Positions 1 through 8,058 are shown, numbered from the stretch's first letter. The stretch: 11,763 nucleotides of DNA from Larix sibirica (GCA_004151065.3 NWUY0300012256.1:16951-28713); one strand, 5' to 3'. Notes: generated by a model not told the origin, from the sequence alone. Numbers and translations: made by a program.

Positions 1-213
1 AGTTATTTTGTTAGCTTCTGATTGGGGCCATCCGGGGTGACGCCTGCTTCACATACAAAAGAAAATACACTATGATTGAGCATAGCTTCACATTGTAGTT
101 TCCAAATAATATTCAAAGTAGCCACTCCCAAACATATTCAAAGTAATCATTCAAATACACTTACAAAGCCTTTTATATTGGAACATATCAATGGAGCAAA
201 CATTAACAACCTA

Positions 214-308
214 TATGAATGAATTTTCATAAAAAAAATTATACATGCTTTTTCTAAACAACCTAACTTATGAATGAATTTTCATAAAAAAAATTATACA
301 TACTTTTT
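214..308. repeat. Direct repeat, about 40 bp, period 55
   Basis: The block starting TATGAATGAATTTTCAT and continuing through an A run to ATTATACAT and a short T run occurs at about 214-253 and again at about 269-308, almost identical. The second copy directly follows a short spacer, so this looks like a local duplication in AT-rich DNA. Confidence 0.85.
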
Positions 309-501
309 CATTTTATGGTCATTTCATGCATTTATCCATTAATATCTTTTAGCAAAAAATATACCATGTTTTTGATAATTTAACATTTTCTTTCAACAAA
401 TATCTCCATCTCAAAATTTGCATATATCATCTAGATATTAATTTAATTTAAAATATTTCATTTACAGTATTATTTTACAAATATCATTATAGATATTATT
501 G

Positions 502-600
502 CAATTTTACCAATGTCACCCCTTCATAAATAAAAGTACACAATTTTACAAATGTCATCCCTCCATAGCTAGGAGTACATCATTTTACAAATGTCATTGT
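502..600. repeat. Short tandem repeat, unit about 39 bp
   Basis: Units beginning CAATTTTACMAATGTCA and ending in AGTACA occur at 502-540 and 541-579. A partial unit follows at 580-600, and a more degenerate relative precedes them near 470-486. The copies differ by several substitutions, so this is an older minisatellite-like array. Confidence 0.75.
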
Positions 601-1304
601 GATATTACTAGACAGTAAAAGACAAGCTTAGGTAACAAAAAAGCATGATGAGGAATTTTGTTTTACATATTTTAACCTAACCGACATTAAGATGAGCCAC
701 TTCAGAGATGTGCCTTCATTCTCAACCAAAACTTGAGTGCATTAGGAAATACAAGTAGATGTCACGCTTTAAAATTGGAAATTTGCAAACCTAGTTTTAG
801 TAGTCTCGTTCCATAATTGATCATCAGACATTTTTGGATTTTGTAGTCTAAAGACAAAGTAATCTATGAGTGCTACTTTGAAATGAATTCGGCTGTAAGA
901 ATTTTATATTTATATACATTTTTAAATGCTCAATTTCAATAGTGGCTGCCTCATGATTACGGACATCCATAAATTCTACCAATACTAATTTAAAATGGTA
1001 GAAAGATTTAGTGGAACGATCTGAAATACAGTGGCAGGGAATGAGATGGACTTTCAGGGAGGCAAGGGATCCGCAACACCATTATAATCCCAGCTATCAA
1101 GTTTCTGATGAGATTGTCAACGCTCAGGTAAAAATCCCAAATCAATGGGAAATGAGATATAATGCCCAGAAGAGTGGCCCAAAGGATGGTTGCAACACAT
1201 GACTTATTCCTTACATACCCATTATTGATAACTTGAAAAGATGTGCAGGTTGTTCCATGGTTGGGATACATGGAGCTTCTAAGACAAAAATGTTAATTTA
1301 TTGA

Positions 1305-1310
1305 GAGACA
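1305..1310 (-). promoter_or_regulatory. Auxin response element, GAGACA (TGTCTC on the minus strand)
   Basis: Exact match to the classical ARF-binding hexamer, in reverse orientation, about 425 bases upstream of the start codon and about 130 bases upstream of a forward-oriented pair. A single hexamer occurs often by chance; the call rests on its position in front of an Aux/IAA gene, a family commonly induced by auxin through such sites. Confidence 0.5.
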
Positions 1311-1438
1311 GACAAAACAAGGAAACCTTAGAATTGACGCTAAATTCGGAAGTAGATACTCAATAGCAGAAACCGACCACATGCCATGAGTTTTTTTAAA
1401 GAAAATTGAACCCGCCTACCTGTGGGTGGGGATATACT

Positions 1439-1452
1439 TGTCGGAATGTCTC
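1439..1452 (+). promoter_or_regulatory. Paired auxin response elements TGTCGG-AA-TGTCTC
   Basis: Two forward-oriented ARF half-sites separated by two bases: TGTCGG (1439-1444, the high-affinity variant) and TGTCTC (1447-1452, the classical variant). They lie about 285 bases before the start codon and 20 to 140 bases before the two candidate TATA sequences. ARF proteins bind paired half-sites cooperatively, although direct repeats are usually described with somewhat different spacing. The gene is therefore likely auxin-inducible, forming a negative feedback loop; binding itself is inferred. Confidence 0.6.
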
Positions 1453-1592
1453 CCATGCTCTGCCTCCTTCTCTATATGCATTCACCATCCATCATCTACC
1501 TCTTCTTCTGCTTACTGTTAATACCAACTTCTGTGTGTGTCTGTTCTTGCATATATTTCTATTAATTCTCTGTTACTTCTCAAATTTGTTTG

Positions 1593-1600
1593 TATATATA
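1593..1600 (+). promoter_or_regulatory. Candidate TATA box (TATATATA)
   Basis: TATATATA lies 134 bases upstream of the start codon, so transcription could begin near 1625-1635 and give a leader of about 100 nt with no upstream ATG. An alternative is CTATAT at 1472-1477, close behind the auxin-element pair and followed by a CT-rich stretch, which would give a leader of about 230 nt, also without an ATG before 1734. The sequence does not decide between them. Confidence 0.4.
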
Positions 1601-1733
1601 GTCTGCTGCATCAATAGCTACCATAGTGCTTTTTCACTTCGTGGGTTCCTTCTATTGTTACTATAGAAAACAACAAGAAACAAAGACAAGGAGCAGTCTG
1701 CAGCTGAAAACAGGTAGAAAGAATTCTTTAACC

Positions 1734-4156
1734 ATGGAAGACTCATTTTCTACTGTGAGTTCTATTTCTCCTATCAATGCCAAGTCAAGGAAACCAGAGA
1801 GTCTGTATCGTTGTAACAGTACTAGCCCTAGTCATGAGGACCATGCAAACATGAATACGCCTCTGGGATCAGAGTTGAGCTGCACATATGACAGAAACTC
1901 TTCCTCTTCACAGCCCAAGAGTGATCACAGCATCAAAGAACAAGGTAACTCTGTGGGGTTTACTGAGGTATCTTCTTCTTCTGATAAAAATGGAAGCTAT
2001 GGAGACAACAATCCCATGTTGGATTTGGATTTAACACTGTGGGTCAATCATGTAGAGAGAAAGCATACGTCTCCCGAGCCAAATCCCCCAATAGCCGAAG
2101 GAATGGAGCAGTCAAGAATACTCACATTAAGAAATTTTCAAGTCCCTGAACAAAGCAGACAAGATAATAATGTCAACATGTACTCTGATTCTAGGAACAT
2201 GGTGAATGCAGAGGAAGGGTTTAAAAGGAGATACCATAAATCAATTTTAGGGCAACCAAGGCCAGTTCAGTGCAGTGACTCTTTCACATTAAAAGAGAAT
2301 CATCAGGACACTCTTGTGATTAACTGGAATGAAGCTGAACATTTGGCCTTATCTTCGAGTACATCAAGGCAGTCTCGATCATCTGCAACAAACCATTCTG
2401 AAATGGTTTCAGTAGATGGCCTCTGCAACTTGGGTCAAGAAAACGTAGGTCAGTTGTCTAGTTTTGATCACAATTCCACAAATAACTACTACACAGCTGT
2501 TGGTGACTCTTCTACAACAAAGTAAGTCTTTGCCCATATCTATTTTTTTTTTAAATGCTTTTGTATTAAGATTGTAAGCTTATCCAGCAATTGCTAGTGC
2601 TTGACCTACTTTTATTTAGCCATAAGCCAACCCTTATTGAGGCAGCAGGGGCAGATTAATGGGCTGGGATTTTATTGCTCATCCCCTTCCTTTTGGAAAG
2701 ACTGATTTGGAGAGTGTTATGATGTGAAAAATAATAAGCAATTAGACTCTGATGATTGAAAATTTGTAGACAGTCACAGTGCACCTTCCAAGCCAGGTGG
2801 GTGCCTAATAAGCACATAGTTACATTTAAACCCTGAGGCTGCCATCTCAAAATCAATTTTACATACTGTAGTTGTGTGATTCTTTGTTTTCTATTGTCAT
2901 CCATTTTCATGTCTGCTTTAGGGATTCCAAACTACTATGATTAGTTTTATATTTCAAGTTTTAAAATAGCATACACTTTGTTTTGCATTTATATTGCCGT
3001 TGGTTAATTCCTTATTTTATATTTTGATCATCTTTGTAGTTTGCTTTCAAAATTCTACGTTGTTCAAGGTTAATTCATTGTTGTTGTGGCTTATTTGCTG
3101 TTGTGCCCTTTCTTTCCTTGAGTTATTTGTATCTTATTCTGAGGGTATTTTGATGTTGGTCACGTTTGATTTTCTCTATTAATCTTGTCTGCAGTTATTT
3201 GCATTATTTGTGTTTATGGCCAATCACATTTTTGTTGTGAGGCTATTTTTTTAGCTAATCTTCTTTTCTGGCATCATCTTGACAGGGGTGAAGAAGTAAT
3301 AGGTTGGCCCCCTATTCGGGCTTATAGGAGAAACTCTCTCGGTTCCCTTCCTAAACCTTCTGGAGAAAATCAACAAGGTGCCATGGCAGGAAACTTTGTG
3401 CAGGGCCACAAAAATTCATTGTATGTCAAGGTGAATATGGATGGAATGCCCATTGGTAGAAAAGTGGACTTGAATGCCTTTGAATCTTATGAGATTCTTG
3501 CTCGGGATTTGGAGAATATGTTTCAACTAACCACCGAGAGTGAGTATCTATCGATCTGATTTTTTGTGTTCATAGCTTTGGTTCATGTAAGAATGTAGGC
3601 TCACTTGATATGACTTTCAGATCACATCGGAGCTAGCATGCCCATGGGAAATAGGCATGTCGCAGAGCCTTTGAGGCTTTTGGACCCTGCTGCTGATTTT
3701 GTACTAACATATGAAGATAGTGAAGGAGACTGCATGCTTATTGGAGACATTCCATGGAAGTAAGCTCAGATCTCTAGGTTATTCGAAGTTCCGTACTTTT
3801 TACTGACTTGGATTCTAGTAAAATAAAAACAACTAGAGACACTTGATCTAGACTTCTAGCAATTTTAAAGATCACATATTTTATTAATAGAATTATGTTT
3901 TGCAGAATGTTTCTCAATACAGTTAAACGGCTAAGGATCATGAAAAACTTAGGCACAAATGCCTTCGGTATGCTAAAGTCAAACTCCCATTGTTTCTTAT
4001 ATCTGTAATTTTTTCTATTATTATAAGGCGATTTGGAGGGTTCGCCTGATTTGTTTGGTGTTTGATATTGGAGCATTTCTACATCTTTTGGTCGCTGACA
4101 GTAAGGGTGATTTACTTGCAGCTCAAAAGTGCTCAAGGAAGAGAAAGGCTACTTGA
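1734..4156 (+). CDS. Aux/IAA auxin-responsive repressor protein, five exons, 425 aa
   Basis: Nuclear transcriptional repressor: it binds ARF factors through its PB1 domain, recruits TOPLESS-type corepressors, and is degraded when auxin bridges it to TIR1/AFB. Exons are 1734-2521, 3286-3539, 3621-3759, 3906-3967 and 4122-4156; all four introns are GT-AG and the joins keep frame. Visible motifs: LDLDLTL at residues 96-102 (EAR-type, domain I); [11 protein letters not shown] at 267-277 (domain II degron); YVKVNMDG at 309-316 with the PB1 lysine K311 (domain III); [16 protein letters not shown] at 378-393, with acidic OPCA residues D380/E382/D384 (domain IV); and SRKRKAT at 419-425, a basic nuclear signal ending at the stop. 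The start is the first ATG after the TATA-like box, in an ACCATGG context. The degron flank and the [10 protein letters not shown] stretch recall the Arabidopsis IAA10-13 group (from memory). Oddities: a serine-rich N-terminal part of about 260 residues, long for the family, and Cys385 where Trp is usual. Family call very sure; exact paralogue unknown. Confidence 0.95.
2522..3285 (+). other. Intron 1 of the Aux/IAA gene (764 bp)
   Basis: The donor is AAA|GTAAGT and the acceptor is TTGACAG|GGG. The intron interrupts a lysine codon (AA|G) just before the degron exon. It is T-rich towards the 3' end, as plant introns usually are. The other introns are 3540-3620 (donor GTGAGT, acceptor TTTCAG), 3760-3905 (GTAAGC, TTTGCAG) and 3968-4121 (GTATGC, CTTGCAG). 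No gene or repeat is recognised inside intron 1. Open frames here, such as the one at 2994-3182, have no recognisable motif. Confidence 0.9.
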
Positions 4157-4544
4157 GTGGCAATGCCCATCTCAGAGTCCAGTCAACAATAAATCTCGTT
4201 TCTTGTATTACCATTCAAGCAAAAGAGAGTGGATCACAAGATTCTCGTAATGCTCCTGGTGACCATGTTGCAGAAGGTGTTTATTATTATTTTCTGGCAA
4301 TTCCATCTGCCTGCCAGCCATTGTTTCTGCCATTTTCCAATCTTGATTATGATGTAATATAATTTTAACCGTTGATCCAAAAACATTTTCTCTCTGGATT
4401 TGGTAAAGTGCACATACATAAGTTTCATATTGATCTATTTTTTATATGTTTCATAATGGCATCCCCTATGTAGTTGTTTCTGATGTGTTCCATATTGTCA
4501 TCTTCTCTGTAGCATTGTACTGGCAACATTTGCAAAATTAATTT
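4157..4544 (+). other. 3' flank and likely 3' UTR of the Aux/IAA gene
   Basis: An AATAAA lies at 4188-4193, only about 32 bases after the stop, and AT-rich plant-type signals such as TGTAATATAATTTT follow near 4352-4365. The end of the transcript cannot be fixed from sequence. An open frame continues past the stop in another register (4129-4362), but it would replace the basic SRKRKAT tail and shows no motif, so it is not called as coding. Confidence 0.5.
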
Positions 4545-5140
4545 ATACATGTTAAAACTAGAGGATCACTGTTATTATTTATTAACATTGGCATTTGTTG
4601 GGCTGCATTTTCATTGTCCTATTTTCTGCCTAGACAAATGTTTAAGGCTTGGGACCTTGCCAATTGTATGAAAAATGAGAATTTTCCACACATCGTTACA
4701 GTTGTGTTTGAATTTTAGTTTTTTCTCACCTTGGATTCTATCCTTGTCCATTGTATAAATGTAAGTTTTTTAAATCAAAGGAACCTGAGTTTTCTCCCAT
4801 TATTTCCTTAGCATATAGAAGTGTCTAACTGGTGAAGCACTGAATCAGTATTAGATGCATATTAGTTAGTCAAATAGCATGATGACTATGTTGGCTTAGT
4901 GAGATGTTTTTGTGAATGCTCTCCTAAAAATGCAATCATTCCTTTTATCAGGAGGAATGGAGGAAGCAAGAATACTGACAGTGAGAAATTTTCTTGTTCC
5001 AGCTCTAGAGTCTAAGTAGTCAAGATAATAATTTTAGGGAAAGCAAGGCCAATTCAAATTTCAACGCAGTGCTTCGACCACTTTGAAATAGAAACAAAAA
5101 GAATTTCGTATGATTGATTGGAATGAAGCCAAGCATTTGA
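4545..5140 (+). repeat. Left arm of a large imperfect inverted repeat
   Basis: This arm matches the reverse complement of about 5780-6320. Anchors read by eye, outer to inner, include TTAACATTGGC/TTAACCTTGGC, GGCTTGGGACC, ATTAGATGCATATTAGTTAG, TGTTGGCTTAGTGAG, TGTGAATGCTCTC, GGAGGAAGCAAGAATACTG, CTCTAGAGTCTAAGTAGT and GCAGTGCTTCGACCACTTTG. Identity appears to be about 85-90% in the best stretches and lower towards the outer end. The inner part contains a degenerate Aux/IAA exon piece in the same orientation as the gene. A readthrough transcript could pair this arm with the other. Confidence 0.85.
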
Positions 5141-5192
5141 CATTTCCTTATAAAACATTCAAGCAGTAGGCTGCTGGTGACCTTTCTACTAT
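4951..5192 (+). pseudogene. Degenerate copy of Aux/IAA exon 1 (3' part), sense
   Basis: Resembles exon 1 from about 2096 to its end at 2521, with internal deletions. Shared runs include CAAGAATACT, AGAAATTTTC, CAAGATAATAAT, AATTTTAGGG, CAAGGCCA and TGGAATGAAGC. In translation, GMEEARILTVRNFLVP parallels [16 protein letters not shown] of the gene, and IDWNEAKHL parallels INWNEAEHL. Stops and a missing stretch matching about 2173-2243 show it is not coding. The end GGTGACCTTTCTACTATGAAA matches the last bases of exon 1, and the donor GT that follows there is GC here. A TTTTATCAG acceptor-like sequence precedes the copy. It probably comes from a paralogue, because the sequence before it does not match the gene's exon 1. 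Confidence 0.8.
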
Positions 5193-5779
5193 GAAAGCCG
5201 ACCTTGACCAACAACCAGAATGCAACCTTGATGGATAGCTTATCACTCCCTCAACCACATCTCACCAGTCACTCAACAACCAATTGTTGATTAAATATGA
5301 GATCATTTTTTGGAGATTATCTGCACACAATAAGTCATTAAGCATAACCCATGTCTCACGAGCATTAGTCAGTCATTTCCTCATAAAACATTCAAGCAGT
5401 GGGCTACTGGTAACCCTTCTACCATGACAGCCAAATTGACCAACAGTCAGAATGCAACCTTAATGGACAGCTTAAGACTCAAGAGTGACCCACATCCCAC
5501 TAGTCATTCAACCCTTCTACTATGAAAGCCAACTTGACCAACAACCAGCATGCAACCTTAATGGATAGCTTAACAGTGACCCGCATACTACTAGTCATTC
5601 AACAACCAATTGTTTACATATGAAATATCATTTTTTGGGCGATAGCTTAGCAGTGACCTCCCAACCACATGCCACTAGTCATTCAACAACCAATTGTTTA
5701 CCTATGAAATCTCATTTTGGGGGGGATTATTTGTGTAGTAAGTCACTAAGCATCACCCATGTATCAGTGACCAAATTGT
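5141..5779. repeat. Tandem repeats forming the loop of the inverted repeat
   Basis: A unit beginning CATTTCCT.ATAAAACATTC and containing the exon-end-like segment occurs at 5141-5373 and again, shorter, from 5374. A third truncated copy begins near 5511 (CCCTTCTACTATGAAAGCC). The sub-motif CACTAGTCATTCAACAACCA or close variants appears four times, near 5262, 5499, 5590 and 5676. TGCAACCTTAATGGA-type blocks appear three times, near 5221, 5453 and 5551. A run of seven G near 5719-5725 interrupts one copy. No coding potential is seen; the 80-codon frame at 5620-5862 is a by-product. Confidence 0.8.
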
Positions 5780-6320
5780 ATCAAAAGTGCTTAGCTTCAC
5801 TCCAATTAATCAAAGGAATTTCTTGTTGTTTCTATCTCAAAGTGGTCGAAGCACTGCATTAAAATTTGAATTGGCCTTGCTTGGCTTACAATTATTATAT
5901 TAACTACTTAGACTCTAGAGATGGAACCTGAAAATCTCTTATTAGCAGTATTCTTGCTTCCTCCAATCCTCTGCTAAACCAATGTTTGCAATTTTACGAG
6001 AGCATTCACAAAAGTATACCTCACTAAGCCAACAGACTGATCGTGCTATTTGACTAACTAATATGCATCTAATACTGAAGTCAGTGCTTCATCAGTGAGA
6101 CACTTCTTTATTGTAAGAAAATATTGGGATAAAACTCAGATTCTTTTGGTTACAGTAACTAACATGTATACATTGTACAATGAACAAGGAAACGATGTCT
6201 GGCAAATTCTCATTTTTCGTACAAGTGACGAGGTCCCAAGCCTCAGCAAACAGGACAACGAAAATGTGGTCCAATAAAAGCCAAGGTTAATAACTGTGGT
6301 CTTATTGTCGTGACATGTAA
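5780..6320 (-). repeat. Right arm of the large inverted repeat
   Basis: Reverse-complement partner of the arm at 4545-5140, somewhat shorter because of small indels. With the intervening 640 bases it makes a foldback of about 1.8 kb. Open frames here on both strands (for example 6092-6274 and 6136-6390) are by-products of the duplicated noncoding sequence and have no motif. Terminal target-site duplications or transposon ends were not identified. Confidence 0.85.
5783..5970 (-). pseudogene. Degenerate copy of Aux/IAA exon 1, antisense
   Basis: Inverted counterpart of the sense copy in the left arm. Read on the minus strand it shows GGAGGAAGCAAGAATACTG, a TTTTCAGGTTCCA stretch matching TTTTCAAGTCCCT of the gene, then AAGGCCAATTC and TGGAGTGAAGCTAAGCA. 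A GTTTAGCAG acceptor-like sequence again precedes the exon-like part. It is interrupted by stops and small indels. It diverges from the left copy by scattered substitutions, so the inversion is not very recent, or the two copies were separate before joining. Confidence 0.75.
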
Positions 6321-6512
6321 CAAATACAAATACTTTGTTTTGGAGTTGTGTTATAGTTTTTTTTAAATGAATGTTGCCTATCACCATCAAACTAGGGTCT
6401 GAGGCTAGGAGCCAGAGGTGGGGCTTTTTGATTGATCAGAGACCCAGGTACCAATCCTGCAGGGATTCAAGGCCCGTCATAATTTCATGTCCTCTCAGGA
6501 AAATGTTCTTCA

Positions 6513-6602
6513 ATGCCAATACTAAGGTTAAATCCGGAATATTCTTCTATGCCAATACTAAGGTTAAATCCAACCTGTATGCCAATACTAATCCAACCTG
6601 TA
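6513..6602. repeat. Minisatellite-like repeat, three copies of ATGCCAATACTAA...
   Basis: ATGCCAATACTAAGG followed by TTAAATCC occurs at 6513-6535 and 6549-6571. A shorter variant lacking the GGTTAA part begins at 6579. A companion motif, CCAACCTGTA, follows copies two and three. The spacing is 36 then 30 bases. Function unknown. Confidence 0.8.
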
Positions 6603-6639
6603 AACCCAGCCTGTAGTTTTCACTCCAGTCGTCATATGT

Positions 6640-6780
6640 AGCAATGTATATATATATATAACCATCAACTCTGCTCCTAACTTAATTTTCAGGATTCTAT
6701 GTCCACTGGGGTTTGAACTTGAATTTTTCAGTGGCAAGGCTTCGTTTCGACCACTAAACCACAATCTAAAGGACAAATTT
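6640..6780 (-). mobile_element. tRNA-derived SINE-like element (head with A and B boxes)
   Basis: On the minus strand TGGTTTAGTGG (6751-6761) fits the RNA polymerase III A box TRGYNNARNNG exactly, and GTTCAAACC (6710-6718) fits the B box GWTCRANNC exactly. They are 32 bases apart, as in tRNA genes. The sequence cannot fold as a functional tRNA that I can see, so a SINE head is more likely than a tRNA gene. The minus-strand body runs towards lower coordinates, where a (TA)n run lies at about 6648-6660. The true ends and target-site duplications are not resolved. Confidence 0.6.
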
Positions 6781-6949
6781 ATATCATAGTAGGATATTTC
6801 ATTGTGATCAATTTCAGTAGGCTTTCACAAACGCCAAACTGTTATGATCTGTTTTGCATTTAGTTTTACAAAACCCCACACACAGTTCAGTTCGTTAATT
6901 CCTATAAGGTTAACACCCTCTTATCGTTTCCTCCGCGGATATTATTCAG

Positions 6950-7445
6950 ATGGCAACTAGCTATGCAGTTGCTCTGTCTGTGGGACCTTCATTTCTGTCT
7001 TGACTCGACGACTGGAAGGGGGTTTTGCAAGCAAATATCAGAGCGGATATATTCACTCCTTTGATTCCTTAGTTTGTGCTCGAGGCAGGATACCCTTCAA
7101 ACCACAAACAGAGTGTCTGTACTCATTCTCACGAATGAGAGTGATGTCTGTTTCTCAACGAGTGGTGGACGAATGCCAATCATTTGACAAAATGCTTACG
7201 CCACTGGGAAGGCTTTCCCCAACTGTTCGAGCAGATCATTTTTGTTTAGCTCAGCGTCAGGGGTAGCAGATTTTTGTTCATACTGTCTCTGGCCACAATA
7301 TCACTCCTATGATGTTAAAGCAAAAGCAAAAGTAAAGAGGGGACCCTGGCTGCCCATTAGAGGATCATTTGCTCTGGTTCTCGGTGGGACAACAGGCGTA
7401 CCCTGGCAGATTACAACATTCAGAAGAAATCCACACTCTTCTTAG
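6950..7445 (+). pseudogene. Possible broken gene with transit-peptide-like start, family unknown
   Basis: An ATG at 6950 opens MATSYAVALSVGPSFLS, a typical chloroplast-transit-peptide beginning rich in Ser and Ala, and then meets TGA at 7001. A second frame (from 7000) continues without stop for 88 codons, including FSRMRVMSVSQRVVDECQS. A third frame (7242-7445) carries on with VKAKAKVKRGPWLPIRGSF before a stop. The hand-over between overlapping open frames is what two small indels in one reading frame would produce. The block is richer in G+C and CpG than its surroundings. I do not recognise the family. Alternatives are an unmodelled spliced gene or chance. Confidence 0.35.
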
Positions 7446-7643
7446 TGCTTCCTCTGTGTAGAGAGTTCCGTGTAGAGGTGCGACCTCTTCGTCAGCACGA
7501 ATGCTTTTAAAGCAGCAGCTCATAATACTTCATTTTCTCCTTTAATTCCAATACTACTCAACCACGAGCTGTCTACCCATATCATATATGTCGGAGATTA
7601 ACGAGTTTATCCATAGTTATCAAAAACACGTCCTAATCTACAG

Positions 7644-7718
7644 ATTCTATTCAGATGTTCAGCGATCAGAAGCAAGTCCTTGTCTGTAGATGACTCCAAC
7701 TGGACTGCAGAATGTGAG
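7644..7718 (+). pseudogene. Possible further exon of the broken gene at 6950
   Basis: A 25-codon open stretch, ILFRCSAIRSKSLSVDDSN then WTAECE, lies between an acceptor-like CTACAG and a donor-like GAG|GTAACC. The RCSA segment looks like the end of a transit peptide. No following exon is recognised before the N placeholder at 8059, so any gene would be incomplete. Weak call. Confidence 0.25.
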
Positions 7719-7911
7719 GTAACCTTTACCGTTCGATTTTTATAAAAAGCGTGAAGATGGCGGGTTATGCTGGAGTTCTTAAATTTGATAACAGCCCAGT
7801 TGAAAAGGACATCATTACTTTGTATATGATCTATGTAACGCTGGATAAGAGTAGATAGGATAGTGACAAGGTAAGATGATTTTAGATGTTGGGGTGGGGG
7901 TGCAGGGGCAT

Positions 7912-7965
7912 TGGTGGCATTGGTGGGGTTGATGGTTGCCCTGATAGAAGTCCAGTTTCGATTCC
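7912..7965 (+). mobile_element. Possible second tRNA-derived SINE head
   Basis: GTTTCGATTCC at 7955-7965 differs by one base from the B box GGTTCGANTCC. TGGTGGCATTG at 7912-7922 is one mismatch from the A box and lies 32 bases upstream. The surrounding GGTGG-rich stretch makes chance A-box matches easy, so this is a tentative call. Its ends are not visible. Confidence 0.35.
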
Positions 7966-8058
7966 TGTAGGGGAGGTGCGGCGGGTGTAAGCTTATTCAT
8001 AAAATTGCACCCCAGAAAAAGCTTGTACAACTACGGTGTTAGAGATAATGTAGAAATG

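Larger units (their letters stand above)
1..1300. other. AT-rich upstream intergenic DNA, no gene recognised
   Basis: Many A and T runs and no open frame with recognisable motifs. The small frames around 1008-1271 on both strands overlap each other, lack family motifs, and one of them begins only at a GTG. The stretch holds two short direct-repeat groups listed separately and one isolated CCGACA (681-686, TGTCGG on the minus strand). It is probably distal promoter and intergenic sequence of the Aux/IAA gene. Confidence 0.6.

Noticed and set aside
1008-1271. Open frames on both strands in the upstream region
   Set aside because: Overlapping, short, without motifs or splice context; chance frames.
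1626-1733. In-frame extension of exon 1 upstream of the ATG at 1734
   Set aside because: It begins at a GTG, overlaps the TATA/leader region, and the first ATG with good context is at 1734.
4129-4362. 77-codon open frame after the last intron as an alternative Aux/IAA C terminus
   Set aside because: The spliced frame gives [11 protein letters not shown] and a stop, a family-typical basic tail. The other frame has no motif and is more likely 3' UTR.
5620-6390. Several 60-84 codon frames inside the inverted repeat
   Set aside because: They follow the repeated noncoding sequence on both strands and carry no motif; by-products of the duplication.
6390-6470. Possible third SINE or tRNA-like head (GGTACCAATCC as a B box)
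   Set aside because: Two mismatches in the B box and no acceptable A box at the right distance.
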